Positions 55,116-64,000 of a DNA stretch of 64,000 nt are shown piece by piece. The position numbers and the translations under genes are program-made. The notes under the pieces were generated by a model that saw only the letters and a list, made by a program, of their open reading frames with translations, ran no database searches and was not told the DNA's origin. This DNA comes from Solirubrobacter sp963792915 (GTDB lineage Bacteria; Actinomycetota; Thermoleophilia; Solirubrobacterales; Solirubrobacteraceae): assembly GCA_963792915.1 (NCBI GenBank), contig CAWBYD010000005.1, positions 4,389 through 68,388 of the forward strand, given 5' to 3'. How positions within the stretch are numbered: the stretch's first letter is position 1; each line of letters begins with the position of its first letter.

Positions 55116-55200
55116 CTGTTGAAGCCATCGACATCCGCTTGCGTTCGTGAACGAGATGCGCTTCGGCTCGCCCGCACGGTTCAGCGAGTGGAGGAAGGTC

Positions 55201-56387
55201 ATGACGAAGACTGCGCTGTCGTTCCTGAAGAGGCACATACTCGGTGCTACAGCGTTGTTTCTGGCGCTCGGGGGGACGTCGTACGCCGTCGCGAGCGATG
55301 CCGCGCCTCAGTCCACAAAGACGTATTACGCGTGCGTCACCCCGCGCTTCCACACGCTGAACCTCTCGAGCAGGACCGCGAAGTGCCCGAAGGGCGCGCA
55401 CAAGATCTCCTTCAACGCTCAGGGAGCGCCGGGCGCGAAGGGCGCGAAGGGCGACACCGGCGCCCAGAGCGAGCGCGGGGCGACGGGCGCGCAGGGACCC
55501 GCGGGCGCGCAGGGTCCGGCCGCGGCCAGCGTCCTCGGATCGGCGGGCGCGGCGGGCATCGCCGGGCCCAAGGGTGACACCGGCCCCGCGGGGGCCAAGG
55601 GCGACACCGGCCCCGCCGGCCCGATCGGGCCGACCGGTCTGCCGGGTGTCAAGGGCGACAAGGGCGATACCGGCGCGACCGGCCTGAAGGGCGATAAGGG
55701 CGACACCGGCGCGACCGGAATCCCCGGCGTCGCAGGCCCGATCGGCCCGAAGGGTGACAAGGGTGACACCGGCACGGCCGGCCCCACGGGCGCCACCGGC
55801 GCGAAGGGCGACAAGGGTGACAAGGGCGACACCGGGGCGGCCGGTCCGACCGGCGCCAAGGGCGACAAGGGCGACACCGGCGCCGCGGGTCCGGCCGGCG
55901 CGACCGGCGCGACCGGTCCGACGGGTCCGACCGGTCCGGCCGGCGGCGGCAAGAACCTCGTCGACAACAACAACGTGACGCTCGGCAGCGTGCTCGTCCC
56001 GACCAGTTCGATGTCACCGTGCTGACGTCAACGGGCTACATGATCGCCATCCCGTGGACCGGCACATTCCAGCCGGCGCAGATCTGGTACACGGGCACGA
56101 ACTGCACCGGGACCGCCTACCTGAACGACGGCGGCGACGGGACCCCGCCGTTCCCGAAGATCTTCGGCAAGTGGGTCGTCTTCTCAGGCTCGGCGAACTC
56201 GCTGATGGCGCCCACCACCGTCAGCGGCGGGACCTCGACCGCCGAGACGTTCACCGCGCAGTCGATCGACAACCCGACCTGCGGGAACAACGCGGCCTTC
56301 ACGCGCGAGGGCTGGAAGCTGTCCGCCGTCTCCCGCGCGACCGTCGGCCTGCCGGCGACGATCGCCGTCCCGCTGCGGCTCCAGTAG
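55201..56387 (+). pseudogene. Collagen-like surface protein, C-terminal domain out of frame
   Basis: A signal peptide or uncleaved hydrophobic anchor (LGATALFLALGGTSYAVAS) is followed by a Cys-bearing head and about 170 residues of Gly-X-Y triplets (for example GDTGPAGAKGDTGPAGPIG), with a few interruptions. Such repeats form collagen-like triple helices on the cell surface. The frame closes at 56025 soon after the repeats. A second frame from about 56005 continues with a globular, Cys-containing domain (TGYMIAIPWTGTFQPAQIW to 56387) that looks like the natural C-terminal head. One frameshift near 56000-56010 separates them. GAGGAAGG precedes ATG 55201. A shortened form ending at 56025 could still be made. 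Confidence 0.72.
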
Positions 56388-56392
56388 CGAGC

Positions 56393-56427
56393 GCGGGGGT
56401 GCGGTAGCCGTACCACCGCACCCCCGC
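56393..56427. terminator. Strong bidirectional hairpin between convergent genes
   Basis: GCGGGGGTGCGGT (56393-56405) pairs perfectly with ACCGCACCCCCGC (56415-56427) over 13 bases with a nine-base loop. It lies six bases after the collagen-like gene's last stop and 21 bases after the end of bcp, pointing both ways. There is no T tract, as is common for actinobacterial terminators. Confidence 0.7.
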
Positions 56428-56448
56428 TGGCGCTCATGCGCGGCGGGG

Positions 56449-56919
56449 TCAGGCCGCCGCGAGCTCCTCCAGCGCGCCCAGGACGACATCGTCGTGCGTC
56501 TTGGGCGAGACCTTGGGGAACACGCGGGCGATCGTGCCCTCGCCGTCGATGATGAACGTGGACCGCAACGCGCCCCAGTACTTCTTGCCGTACATCGACT
56601 TCTCCGCCCACACGCCGTAGAGCTCGCACACGGCGTGGTCGGCATCGGCCAGCAGCGTGAAGTTCAGCGACTGCCCACCGTGGAACTTCTTCACGAGCTG
56701 GACCGGGTCCGGCGAGACGCCGAGGACCCGCACGCCGGCGGCCTCGTACTCGGACGCGTGGTCGCGGATCCCGCACGCCTGCGTGGTGCAGCCGGGCGTG
56801 TCCGCCTTGGGATAAAAATACAGTACGACCGTGGTTCCCTTGAGGTCCGAAAGGGTCACGGGATTCCCGTCCTGGTCAGAGAGCGTGAAATCGGGAGCGG
56901 CGGTGCCTTCTTCGAGCAT
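56449..56919 (-). CDS. bcp: Thioredoxin-dependent peroxiredoxin (Bcp type)
   Basis: This 156-residue enzyme reduces hydroperoxides with electrons from thioredoxin. It has the Prx opening APDFTLSDQDGNPVTLSDLKG, the peroxidatic Cys in YPKADTPGCTTQACG (a second Cys five residues on), and GVSPDPVQLVKKF. ATG 56919 lies seven bases after TAGCCT on the same strand, so it is likely leaderless; the longer frame to 57000 is not needed. Confidence 0.93.
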   Translation of the reverse strand: MLEEGTAAPDFTLSDQDGNPVTLSDLKGTTVVLYFYPKADTPGCTTQACGIRDHASEYEAAGVRVLGVSPDPVQLVKKFHGGQSLNFTLLADADHAVCELYGVWAEKSMYGKKYWGALRSTFIIDGEGTIARVFPKVSPKTHDDVVLGALEELAAA

Positions 56920-56926
56920 GTCCGCG

Positions 56927-56932
56927 AGGCTA
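56927..56932 (-). promoter_or_regulatory. Probable -10 element of bcp
   Basis: On the minus strand TAGCCT lies seven bases before ATG 56919, with no Shine-Dalgarno. Confidence 0.5.
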
Positions 56933-57262
56933 GCGCGCGGCGCACGGCTCCCTGGGCCAGCGGCGTGCCTGGACGGAGCGCCGTTGGTGGATGTCCGCAC
57001 GCACGAGACTCGCGGTCAGATCGTCGCTGACCTCGGCGACGAGCGCGGCGGCCGCGATCTCGCCGTCAAGACCGTCACCACGGACACGCTCGGAGACGAT
57101 AGCTGCGCATCGGTGCGCTGGCGCCTCCCAAGTCGTGGCGTTGGCCTCGGGGGTCGGGTCTGGAACTCCGCCGGCCTGCGACGCCGCAAGCGAACTCCTG
57201 CGCCGTCTAACCCGCCGTTAGGCCAGGAGGCGTTAACGCGGGTCACCGTATGCTCCGACGAA
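56933..57262. other. 330-base region with no convincing gene
   Basis: Several short frames cross this stretch, but none has a plausible start, codon pattern or recognisable motif on either strand. Around 57206-57240 an inverted repeat pairs ACCCGC with GCGGGT across a 22-base spacer. The region should contain whatever promoter serves the YibE/F-like gene. Confidence 0.5.
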
Positions 57263-58516
57263 GTGTCGGATTACGCCATTCGCGAGCGGCTGCGCCAGCG
57301 TTGGCTGGACGGCGAGACGCATGCCCTGCTCAGAGCCCCCGCCGGCAGATTCCTGATCGGCAGCGTCGTGAGCATCGGGGCGCTGACGTTGATCGGATTG
57401 CTGGCGCTGTGGCCGTACGGGTGGCACCCGATCGGGACTCGCGGGTCGACCGGAATCGTCGGCGGACAGGTGCGGCACATAGTCGACGTGCCCTGCGCGC
57501 CCGGGCTTCCACAAGCTTGCCGCAGCATCGTCGTCGCCGTCGAGGGGCGCAGGCCTACGATCGCGCTCGGGCCGGTCAGCCGCGCGCCGCACGTCTCCGC
57601 CGGCGACAGCGTCCTGGTGATACGCCCGGGTCGGGCCGACACGACTCCGTCGGCGACGCAGTCCGTCTACTACCAGTTCTACGACGTGGACCGTCACGCC
57701 TCGTTGATATGGCTCGGCGTCGTCGCGGCTGGCTTAGCGGCTGCAGTCTTGCGCTGGCGCGGGGTACTGGCTCTGCCTCGGCGTCGGACTGTCGCTCGCG
57801 GTCGTGATCTGGTTCCTGGTTCCGGCGATCCTCGCGGGCCGCCCGGCGTTGCTCGTGGCGCTGGTGGCGTCGCTGACGGTGATGTTCATCACCGTCGTCC
57901 TGACCAACGGCCTGGGTGCGCAGACGTTCGCAGCGGCCTTGGGCATCGCCGCCACGCTGGTGCTGGCGTGTCTGATGGCGGCGCTCGCGGTGCGGTTCAC
58001 GAACCTCTATGGCGACGCCGACTTCGGGCTCGCGGGTCTGGAGACCGCGGATCGGCTTTCCGTGCGCGGGATCATCATGGGCGCCGTGCTCGTCGGTGCA
58101 CTTGGGAGTGCTCGCGGACACCGCGGTCACGCAGGCGTCCGCAGTCGATGGCGCTGCGCCGCGCGAACCCGCGTTACGACGCGCGGCGACTGTTTCGCGA
58201 AGCGTTCGTGATCGGCCGGGACCACCTGACCGCGACGATCCACACCCTCGTGCTCGCCTATGCGGGTGCCCTGCTCCCGCTGCTCCTGATCCTGCGCTCG
58301 AGCAACTCGGACGTCCTCCGGGCGATCAACCGGCAGTCGGTCGCCGAACCCATCGTTGCGACCGTCGTCGGCTGTCTGGCGCTCATCGCGGCCGTCCCGC
58401 TGACCACCGGCCTCGCCGCGCTGCTCGTTGCCCGCGTGCCCGTGAGCGCGATCGTCGGACCACCACGGCCACGTCCATCACTGAACCGAACGCGGCCCGG
58501 CGAGCCAACGATCTGA
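57263..58516 (+). pseudogene. YibE/F-family membrane protein, broken by three frameshifts
   Basis: Joined across frames, this is a YibE/F-family membrane protein: a signal-anchor segment (FLIGSVVSIGALTLIGLLALW), an extracytoplasmic domain (VDVPCAPGLPQ to PGRADT), then six or more helices with TGLGAQ-type NGLGAQTFAAALG and the hallmark DTAVTQASAV. Frames change near 57760, 58103 and 58146. The end, LRRANPRYDARRLFREAF and HTLVLAYAGALLPLLLIL, is typical for the family. All pieces are in order and well preserved, so damage is recent or artefactual. The family's function is poorly defined, possibly transport. Confidence 0.75.
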
Positions 58517-58595
58517 CTCCTACAACGTATGGGACTCATCGCTCGGCGGACTGGCTTTGAGTCCGGCAGTTTCTGCTGTACAGTGGCCGCCGCGG

Positions 58596-58916
58596 ATGCG
58601 AAAGGTTCGGGTCACTCGCGCCGGCGCGCTGGTCTTGTGCGCGCTGCTCGGCGCAATCGTCGTCACGGCGCAGATTTCGCCGGGCCTTGCGGCCGGGTTC
58701 GCTCCGTTCTTCCTGCTCGTCGGCCTCCTCGCCATCGGACATTTCCCCGGCGAGGAGATGATCGATCGGCTCCGCTCGCGCTACCGCCAGCCGGCTCGCC
58801 GGCCGGCCTCCAGCGTCCGTCCCGCGGGCCGCGTGCCGTTCGTCAAACGCGTCGGGCGCGCCGCGGCGTTCGCCCTCGCCGTGCGCCCGCCGCCGGCGCT
58901 CCTTCTCACCCGGTAG
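58596..58916 (+). CDS. Small membrane protein of unknown function
   Basis: This 106-residue protein has two hydrophobic helices (AGALVLCALLGAIVVTA and GFAPFFLLVGLLAIG) and an Arg/Pro-rich cytoplasmic tail. The HFPGEEMIDRLRSRYR segment after the helices looks conserved-like. No family is recognised. It is intact between two frame-damaged genes. Confidence 0.62.
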   Translation: MRKVRVTRAGALVLCALLGAIVVTAQISPGLAAGFAPFFLLVGLLAIGHFPGEEMIDRLRSRYRQPARRPASSVRPAGRVPFVKRVGRAAAFALAVRPPPALLLTR

Positions 58917-58924
58917 CGCTCGCC

Positions 58925-58943
58925 GCGCGCCGCTTCGGCGCGC
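58925..58943. terminator. GC-rich hairpin with CUU loop
   Basis: GCGCGCCG (58925-58932) pairs with CGGCGCGC (58936-58943), giving eight perfect pairs with a three-base loop. It lies nine bases after the stop of the small membrane protein. There is no T tract. It resembles the hairpin at 47595-47609 and may be a terminator or a dispersed element. Confidence 0.5.
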
Positions 58944-59002
58944 TCTCGTGACGTCCGCGCGGACGTCGCTCCGATCACGGATGAGGGAAGGAGGCGCGCC
59001 CT

Positions 59003-60160
59003 ATGCGCGTAGACAAGTCGGGCCGGCGCTGGGCCGCACCGGGCATCGTGGCGGTGCTCGCGGCGCTGCCGTGCGCGGCTGCCGCGGACGGTCCGCCGCC
59101 CGCGGGGCCCTGCAACGGCAGTCCCCAGATCACCGATGCCGTCGGCGACGGCCACCACACGTCGTCGGACGTACTGTCGGCGTGGCTGACGGAGGGGTCG
59201 GGCCAGCTCCAGGCGGTGATCCAGGTGCGCGTCGGCACGTTCGTGCCCGAGCACAGCGACGCCGAGCTCAACGGCTCCGGCTTCGCATTCCTGTTCACGC
59301 TCGCCGGCCGGCTGGACTACGTGCGCACGCTGGCCGCCCCGGACGGGACGCTGACCTACGACTACGGCACGTTCGCCGGCGACACGTTCTCAAGCCTCGG
59401 CGCGACGACCGGCTCGGCCGTCCACAGCGCGGGCGCGGGCACGACCACGATCGACATTCCCGCCGCCCTCGGGGTTGGAGCGGGGACGCTCCTGTCGGCG
59501 CCGTTCGTGCTGACCTACGACGGGATCAACGGCGGCATGCCCGACTGGGTCGACCAGGCGCCCGGCGGCATCGATCCCGCCGACGGCGCGCGCGGCGCCG
59601 ACTACGTCGTTGGCTCATGCGGTGGCGCGCCGGGAGGCGGCGGGGGCGGTTCCCCGGCACGCGATCACGGCCGTGCAGCTGGCGGCGCCCAAGCGGATCA
59701 CGGGCCGCGGCGCGGATCCTGATCTCCGGCGCGGTCGTGCCGGCCCGCGGCGGCGTGCCGGTGACGATCACGCGCGCGGCGCGCACCACCGCCGTCTCGC
59801 ACGTCACCACCGACCGCGGACGGGAGCTTCGCCGTTCGCGTCACGGTGAACGAGACCACACGCTTGCGGGCGAGCGCCGCGGGCCTGAACTCAGGCACGC
59901 TGACCGTCGACGTCCGCTCCCGCACGCGGCTGAAGCTGCACGGATCCGTGTCGCTGCGCGGAACCGTCGACCCGGCGCTCCCGGGCAAGGCGCTGCTGCT
60001 GCGCAGCGACTCGCCCACCGTCCTCGCCACGCGCGCCGTGCGGCACGGCGCGTTCACGTTCCGCGCGCCCGGGCGAGGCGCCTACCAGGCCGTCTATGTC
60101 CCGTCCGGCGCGCGCGCCGAGCGGTCCACGTCCAACACCGTCCGCGTCCGCGGCGCCTAG
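59003..60160 (+). pseudogene. Secreted protein of unknown function, broken by three frameshifts
   Basis: The N-terminus has a signal peptide (IVAVLAALPCAAAA) and about 190 residues containing GDGHHTSSDVLSAWL, followed by a Gly-rich linker. The rest runs through other frames: TAVQLAAPKRITG, then RILISGAVVPARGGVPVTITRAART, then DGSFAVRVTVNETTRLRA to the stop at 60160. The last part looks like two Ig- or Big-like beta domains. Frames change near 59645 (in a G-rich run), 59705 and 59818. Nothing identifies a function. The signal peptide and repeated beta domains suggest a cell-surface protein. Confidence 0.6.
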
Positions 60161-60171
60161 CAAGGAGCACC

Positions 60172-61553
60172 ATGCCCAGGTCCCCCGTTCTGTTCGCGCT
60201 GGCGCTGGCGCTGGCGGCTCCCGCCGCCGCCTCGGCGCACCCGAGCGTGTACTTCGCCACGGCCAAGATCGCGGCCACGCCGGAGATCCAGACGCTGACC
60301 CCGACGGGTGGCAACTGGACTCCCGCCACGGGAGCGGCGACGGTCGCCGATACCGCCACCGCCGCTCAGGTGCAGGCGGCGTTTGCGAGCGTGCCTTCGA
60401 TCGGCTACACGACGAGCTCGGGACATCCGAACGCGCCGGGCTATGACAACGTGCAGGTCACCGGCAACAACGGCGGCCCTTACACCGTCAAGTTCGTCGG
60501 CACGCTGGCCGGCGTCAACGTGGACTCGCTCACCGCAACCGGCGCGACCGTCGTGACCAGCCAGAACGGCGGCACGCCGGTCACGTACTCGGGCAACGCC
60601 ACCACCGACCAGGCGGCGATGGCCGACCAGCAGCAGGCCGTCGTCGTCAGCGACGGCTACGCGATCGGCTACCGCGAGACCAACGGCGTCGGCCCGGGCG
60701 GCCTGATGAACCTCAGCAAGGCTCCTGCCCGGCAGCTATCGCGCCGGCATGACGATGCTGCAGAAGCTCGCCTACACGCCGGCGCAGAGCAGCATCCAGC
60801 TGCACGCGACGTGCACCGGCGTCGCCGCGCTGAGCGACCCCAACACGATCTGCCGCGGTGTGGGCGCGCAGCGACAACGACCCGTTCTACAACTACGTCC
60901 CCTGGCAGAAGACCAAGGCCGGCGTCTACACGGGCGACACGCTCGTCGCGGGCTTCGGCGACGATCCGACCAAGTGGATCCCGGTGGTCAAGTCGGTGAC
61001 CGGCGTGGACCTCTCCACGCTGAGCACTGTCGCGGACTTCACGAGCGCCTGCCAGGGGCTCGGCGGCACGTATCACCCGGCGGACACGGCCTCGAACGTC
61101 ACGAGCGCCGTCGTCGCCGACGCGACCGGGCCGCTCAGCGCCCAGGTCACTTCGCTCACCGCCCAGGTCGGGTCGCTGGTGCCCCAGCTCGCGTCGCTCA
61201 CGTCGGAGAACGCGGCGCTGAAGGCGGCCGTGCCGGCCAAGCGCGCGCTCGCGCTGACGCTGACGGGCCGCAAGCTGGATCCGAGCGCCGTCACGACGAT
61301 GGTGACCGGAGTCGCCGGCCAGGCCGTAACCGTGAAGCTGACGCTTGGCTCGGCAGTGGCCAAGGCGCTCCGCCTCAAGTCGGCCACGCTCGCGACAAGG
61401 ACGGCGAGGATCAACATCCAGGGCGCCGCGCTGATCTCGCTCGCCGCCAAGCACAGCGTCCTCAAGGCGCTCGGCAAGAGCAAGGGCTCGCTCACCGCCA
61501 CCGTCACCGCGGTCTCGGGCGGCGAGACCAGGACGGCGTCGGCCAAGCTCTGA
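60172..61553 (+). pseudogene. Secreted protein with C-terminal coiled coil, broken by two frameshifts
   Basis: AAGGAG precedes ATG 60172 and a signal peptide (FALALALAAPAAASA). About 180 residues rich in Thr, Val and Gly follow, with VQVTGNNGGPYTVKFVGTLAG. The frame then changes near 60721 (LLPGSYRAGMTMLQKLAY) and near 60862 (ARSDNDPFYNYVPW). The last part has a heptad stretch (SLTAQVGSLVPQLASLTSEN), likely a coiled coil, and a beta-rich end with repeated Lys-Ala-Leu. Function unknown. The joined protein would be about 460 residues, probably surface-associated, and lies just upstream of copC. Confidence 0.6.
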
Positions 61554-61572
61554 CATGAGAAAGGTCAGTTCC

Positions 61573-61944
61573 ATGCCGCGCACCGTCCGGCGCCTCGGCC
61601 CCATCGCGGGGATCTTGGCCGTCCTGCTGACCGTCGGCGCACCGAGCGCCTTCGCTCACGTGACGCTCGTCTCCACGAGCCCGAAGAGCCACTCCACCCG
61701 TTCCTCCTCGCCGAGCTCGGTCTCGATGACCTTCAGCGGGCCGCTGCGCAGCGGCACGCTCATGGTCGTCAACTCGAGCGGGAAGACGGTCTCCTCCGGC
61801 ACGGGGGGCCGCGACCCGCGAAACATCGACCGTGTGCTGGTCGCCGTCCACGGCCTCAAGGCGGGCAAGTACACGGTGAAGGGCAGCACCGTGGCGGCCG
61901 ACGGCCACCGGCAGGCGTGGTCGTTCTGGTTCCGGGTCCGGTGA
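61573..61944 (+). CDS. copC: CopC-domain copper-binding protein
   Basis: This 123-residue exported protein has a signal peptide cleaved before His (SAFA then HVTLVSTSP), the classic CopC N-terminal His ligand. It continues with SSPSSVSMTFSGPL and a second His near the end in ADGHRQAWSFWFRVR. It binds copper outside the membrane. GAGAAAGG supports ATG 61573; ATG 61555 is an alternative. The fused CopD membrane domain is absent. Its stop overlaps the ycnI-like gene (GTGA). Confidence 0.85.
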   Translation: MPRTVRRLGPIAGILAVLLTVGAPSAFAHVTLVSTSPKSHSTRSSSPSSVSMTFSGPLRSGTLMVVNSSGKTVSSGTGGRDPRNIDRVLVAVHGLKAGKYTVKGSTVAADGHRQAWSFWFRVR

Positions 61945-62592
61945 GGCGCGCCGCCTGCGCGCTGCTCGTCGCCGGCGCGGCCCTCGCGGGCTTCGCGCCG
62001 GCCGCGAGCGCGCAGATCCAGGTGACGCCCGCGGTCGTGGCGCCCGACGACCCGGTCAAGTTCACCGTGCTCGTGCCCGGTGAGAAGACCGCGCAGACGA
62101 CGAAGGTCGATCTCAAGATGCCGGCGCAGCTACTCCCGTTCTCCTACGAGGACCCGCCGGGCTGGAAGCGGACACTGGTGAAGGCGAGCAACGGCGGCGT
62201 CGATCAGATCGTCTGGACCGGACGGCTGGCGCGGGACGGGTTCGTCGAGTTCTCGTTTCTGGCGGGAACGCCGGAGAAGCCCGGCAAGCTGGTCTGGAAG
62301 GCGCTGCAGACGTACTCCGACGGCAGCATCGTGCGCTGGATCGGCTCGCCCAGCTCGAACCAGCCCGCGCCGGTGACCCAGGTCGTCAAGGGCGCGCCGC
62401 GACAGAACGCCGGCGGGGAGGGGGCACCCTCGACCTCGGCTGCCTCCGCCCCGGCGCCCACCGCGACGGCGATGGCGCCCGCGCCGGCGGCGGCGCTCGA
62501 GCTCTGACTGGGTCGCACGCATCCTGGCGATCGCGGCGATCATCGCGCTCGCCGTGGTCGCGCTGCAGCTGCGGCTTCGTGTGCGCACGTGA
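61941..62592 (+). pseudogene. YcnI-like (DUF1775) protein, C-terminal anchor out of frame
   Basis: After a signal peptide (ALLVAGAALAGFAPAASA) the DUF1775 domain follows, with VTPAVVAPDDPVKFTVLVPGE and DQIVWTGRLARDGFVEFSFL. YcnI proteins bind copper at the cell surface and normally end in one membrane helix. Here the frame closes at 62507 after a Pro/Ala linker. The next frame, from 62509, reads WVARILAIAAIIALAVVAL and ends at 62592, exactly overlapping the next gene's GTG (GTGA). One frameshift near 62500-62508 therefore cuts off the anchor. Without it the protein would be released. The pairing with copC is typical. Confidence 0.78.
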
Positions 62593-63358
62593 TCGAGCTT
62601 GCCCCGTTCGCATTGAAGGGCCTCGCGGAGGTGCTGATCCTCAGCGTCGTCGCGGGCGCGCTCGGCACGTGGATCGTGCTGCGGGGCTCGCGTTCTACTC
62701 GCACGCCGTCGGCGCGGCGGCGTTTCCCGGGCTCGTGCTCGCGTCAGGGCTCGGGTTCGTGCCTCTGCTCGGCGCGCTGGGGACCGGCGCGCTGGTCGCC
62801 GGCGGCGTCGGAGGCCGCCGGCGCGCGGGCTACGACGTGTCACGGCGCTCGCGCTGGTCGGAGCGCTCACGATCGGCGTCGTACTCGCCTCGAATGTCTT
62901 TCACTCCGGCTCGGACGTGGACTCGCTGCTGTTCGGGAGCCTGTTCGCGATCGGCGGTGCCGAGCTCGCATTCGCGGCCGCCGTGGCGACGGTGTCGCTC
63001 GCCGCGACGGCGCTGTTCGGACCGCGCTGGATGGCCGCGGGATTCGACGGCGCCGGCACGCGCTGGGACGCGATCCTGATCGCGCTCGTCACGATCGCCG
63101 CCGTGGCGACGCTCGCGGCGGTCGGCGCGCTGCTGGCCCACAGCATTGCTCGTCGTGCCGGCCGCGACGACACGGCTGTGGGCGCCGCGGATGCTCCGCT
63201 GGCAGTTCGCCACCGGCGCGCTGGCCGCGCTCGAGGGCGTCGCCGGCATCTGGCTGTCGGTGCAGACCAATGCGCCCCCCGGTGCGACGATCGCGACACT
63301 CGGCGGCATCGTGTTCGCGCTTGGCTCGCTTTTGAGACTGAATCTCAGTATTGTCTAG
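62589..63358 (+). pseudogene. Zinc/manganese ABC permease (ZnuB type), broken by three frameshifts
   Basis: Pieces in order form an ABC-3 family permease: LAPFALKGLAEVLILSVVAG, then LAFYSHAVGAAAFPGLVLA, then ALVGALTIGVVLASNVFHSGSD, and finally LLVVPAATTRLWAPRM to the stop at 63358. The conserved SHAVG/PG helix and the DSLLFGS loop are present. Frame changes fall near 62690, 62840 and 63146. It imports metal together with ZnuA and an ATPase. The GTG start overlaps the ycnI-like stop. No ATPase gene lies in the window. Confidence 0.75.
63333..63347. promoter_or_regulatory. Fur/Zur-like palindrome before znuA
   Basis: TGAGACTGAATCTCA fits the 7-1-7 Fur-family box layout: TGA and TCA ends, with arms matching in six of seven positions. 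It lies 11 bases before the GTG of the znuA-like gene, inside the end of the znuB-like gene. A Zur-type repressor binding here would shut off znuA when zinc is plentiful. Confidence 0.5.
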
Positions 63359-64000
63359 GTGGTGCTGACTCGGCTCTCGCTCGCCGCCGCATTGGCGGCC
63401 TCGCTCTGCGCGTGCGGAGGCGACTCCGGCGCCGCCGCCAAGGGTTCGCGCCCCGTCGTCGTCGCAACCACCACGCAGCTCGGCGACATCGTCCGCGCCG
63501 TCGCCGGCCCGGACGCAGAAGTGCACCAGATCCTCCGGCCCAACAGCGACCCCCACCAGTACGACCCGCGCCCGGACGACGTCACAGCCGCGGCGAGCGC
63601 GAACCTCGTCGTCGAGTCCGGCAACAATCTCGACCGGTGGATGGCGAAGGTCGTTCAGCAGGCCGGCGGGCATCCGACGGTGCTGACCGTGGCGCCGGAC
63701 CACACGCCCGACCGCGTGCCGGGCGAAGCGGAAAGGCCTGGAGGCGTCGAAGTTCGACCCCCACTGGTGGCACGATCCCGTCAACGTCGAGGCGGCGACG
63801 CTCGCCGTGCGCGACGCCCTCGTCGCAGCGTCTCCCAGCCACGCGGTGGCCTACCGCGCCAACGCGAGCGCGTACGTCGCCAACGTCAAGGCGCTCGACT
63901 CGACGATCCAGGCGTGCTTCGCCAAAGTGCCACCGGCGCAGCGCAAGCTCGTCAACGCAACGACGACGCCTTCAACTACTTCGCCGCCCGCTACGGGATA
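63359..64000 (+). pseudogene. Zinc-binding lipoprotein ZnuA-like, partial, two frameshifts
   Basis: A lipoprotein signal (AALAASLCAC) leads into the ZnuA/TroA fold: VVVATTTQLGDIVRAVAG, the metal ligand loop LRPNSDPHQYDPRPDDV with His, and VESGNNLDRWM. The frame changes near 63730, where KFDPHWWHDPVNVEAATL supplies the second His ligand, and again near 63958, where DAFNYFAARYGI continues to the window edge. The gene runs off the end. Two GTG codons at 63359 and 63362 could start it. Confidence 0.75.

Overview
The window is very GC-rich, uses many GTG and some TTG starts, and packs its genes tightly, with overlapping ATGA, GTGA and TGATG junctions. It carries actinobacterial-type genes: a complete 14-gene nuo operon, a two-domain ThyX, a TgpA-type transglutaminase, a DUF3224 protein, a MarR regulator with a Cys-rich tail, and CopC/YcnI copper proteins. 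This suggests an actinobacterium of the Solirubrobacterales/Thermoleophilia type. The placement is inferred from gene content; no marker phylogeny was possible.

Layout. 0-1.3 kb: a secreted protein of unknown function. 1.3-2.8 kb: a possible IS21-type remnant, a 28-codon ORF and a signal-less periplasmic-binding-like protein. 2.9-6.2 kb: a diguanylate cyclase with one frameshift, convergent with a decayed PAS histidine kinase that has lost its H-box region. 6.2-9.2 kb: hydrolase, DUF3224, MarR, CBS protein and lgt. 9.2-12.7 kb: an AbrB-type membrane protein divergent from a ThDP enzyme and a cyclase-family hydrolase. 12.6-18.0 kb (minus): secreted amidase, tyrosine phosphatase, serS and a cytochrome c lipoprotein. 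18.0-19.3 kb: cupredoxin lipoprotein, flavin reductase and a membrane protein. 19.3-34.3 kb: nuoA-N (respiratory complex I), followed by a terminator-like structure.

34.4-38.3 kb: a secreted protein with a pilin/TadE-like N-terminus, a VOC protein, a repeat pair, a tandem-domain ThyX and a small unknown protein. 38.4-45.4 kb (minus): membrane protein, acs, a second AMP-forming acyl-CoA synthetase and a transglutaminase. 45.6-48.9 kb: CBS pair, amidotransferase-like protein, LysR, a flippase-like membrane protein and a small protein. 49.0-51.8 kb (minus): MFS, a second flippase-like protein and AlkA. 51.8-55.1 kb: Lrp/AsnC divergent from an EamA exporter, and pepT divergent from an AlkD-like repair protein. 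55.2-64 kb: a collagen-like surface protein, Bcp peroxiredoxin, YibE/F, secreted proteins, CopC, YcnI and znuB/znuA.

Two features stand out across the window. First, many start codons have an actinobacterial -10 hexamer (TANNNT-like) only 6-8 nt upstream, implying leaderless mRNAs, often back to back in very short divergent gaps. Second, reading-frame damage is confined to 2.9-6.2 kb and 56-64 kb, while about 49 kb between them, including all of nuo, is intact. This is either accessory-region decay or locally poor sequence. Other points of interest are the ThyX tandem, whose RHRX7S motif is split between its halves, a codon-choice switch inside acs, and a Fur/Zur-like palindrome just before znuA.
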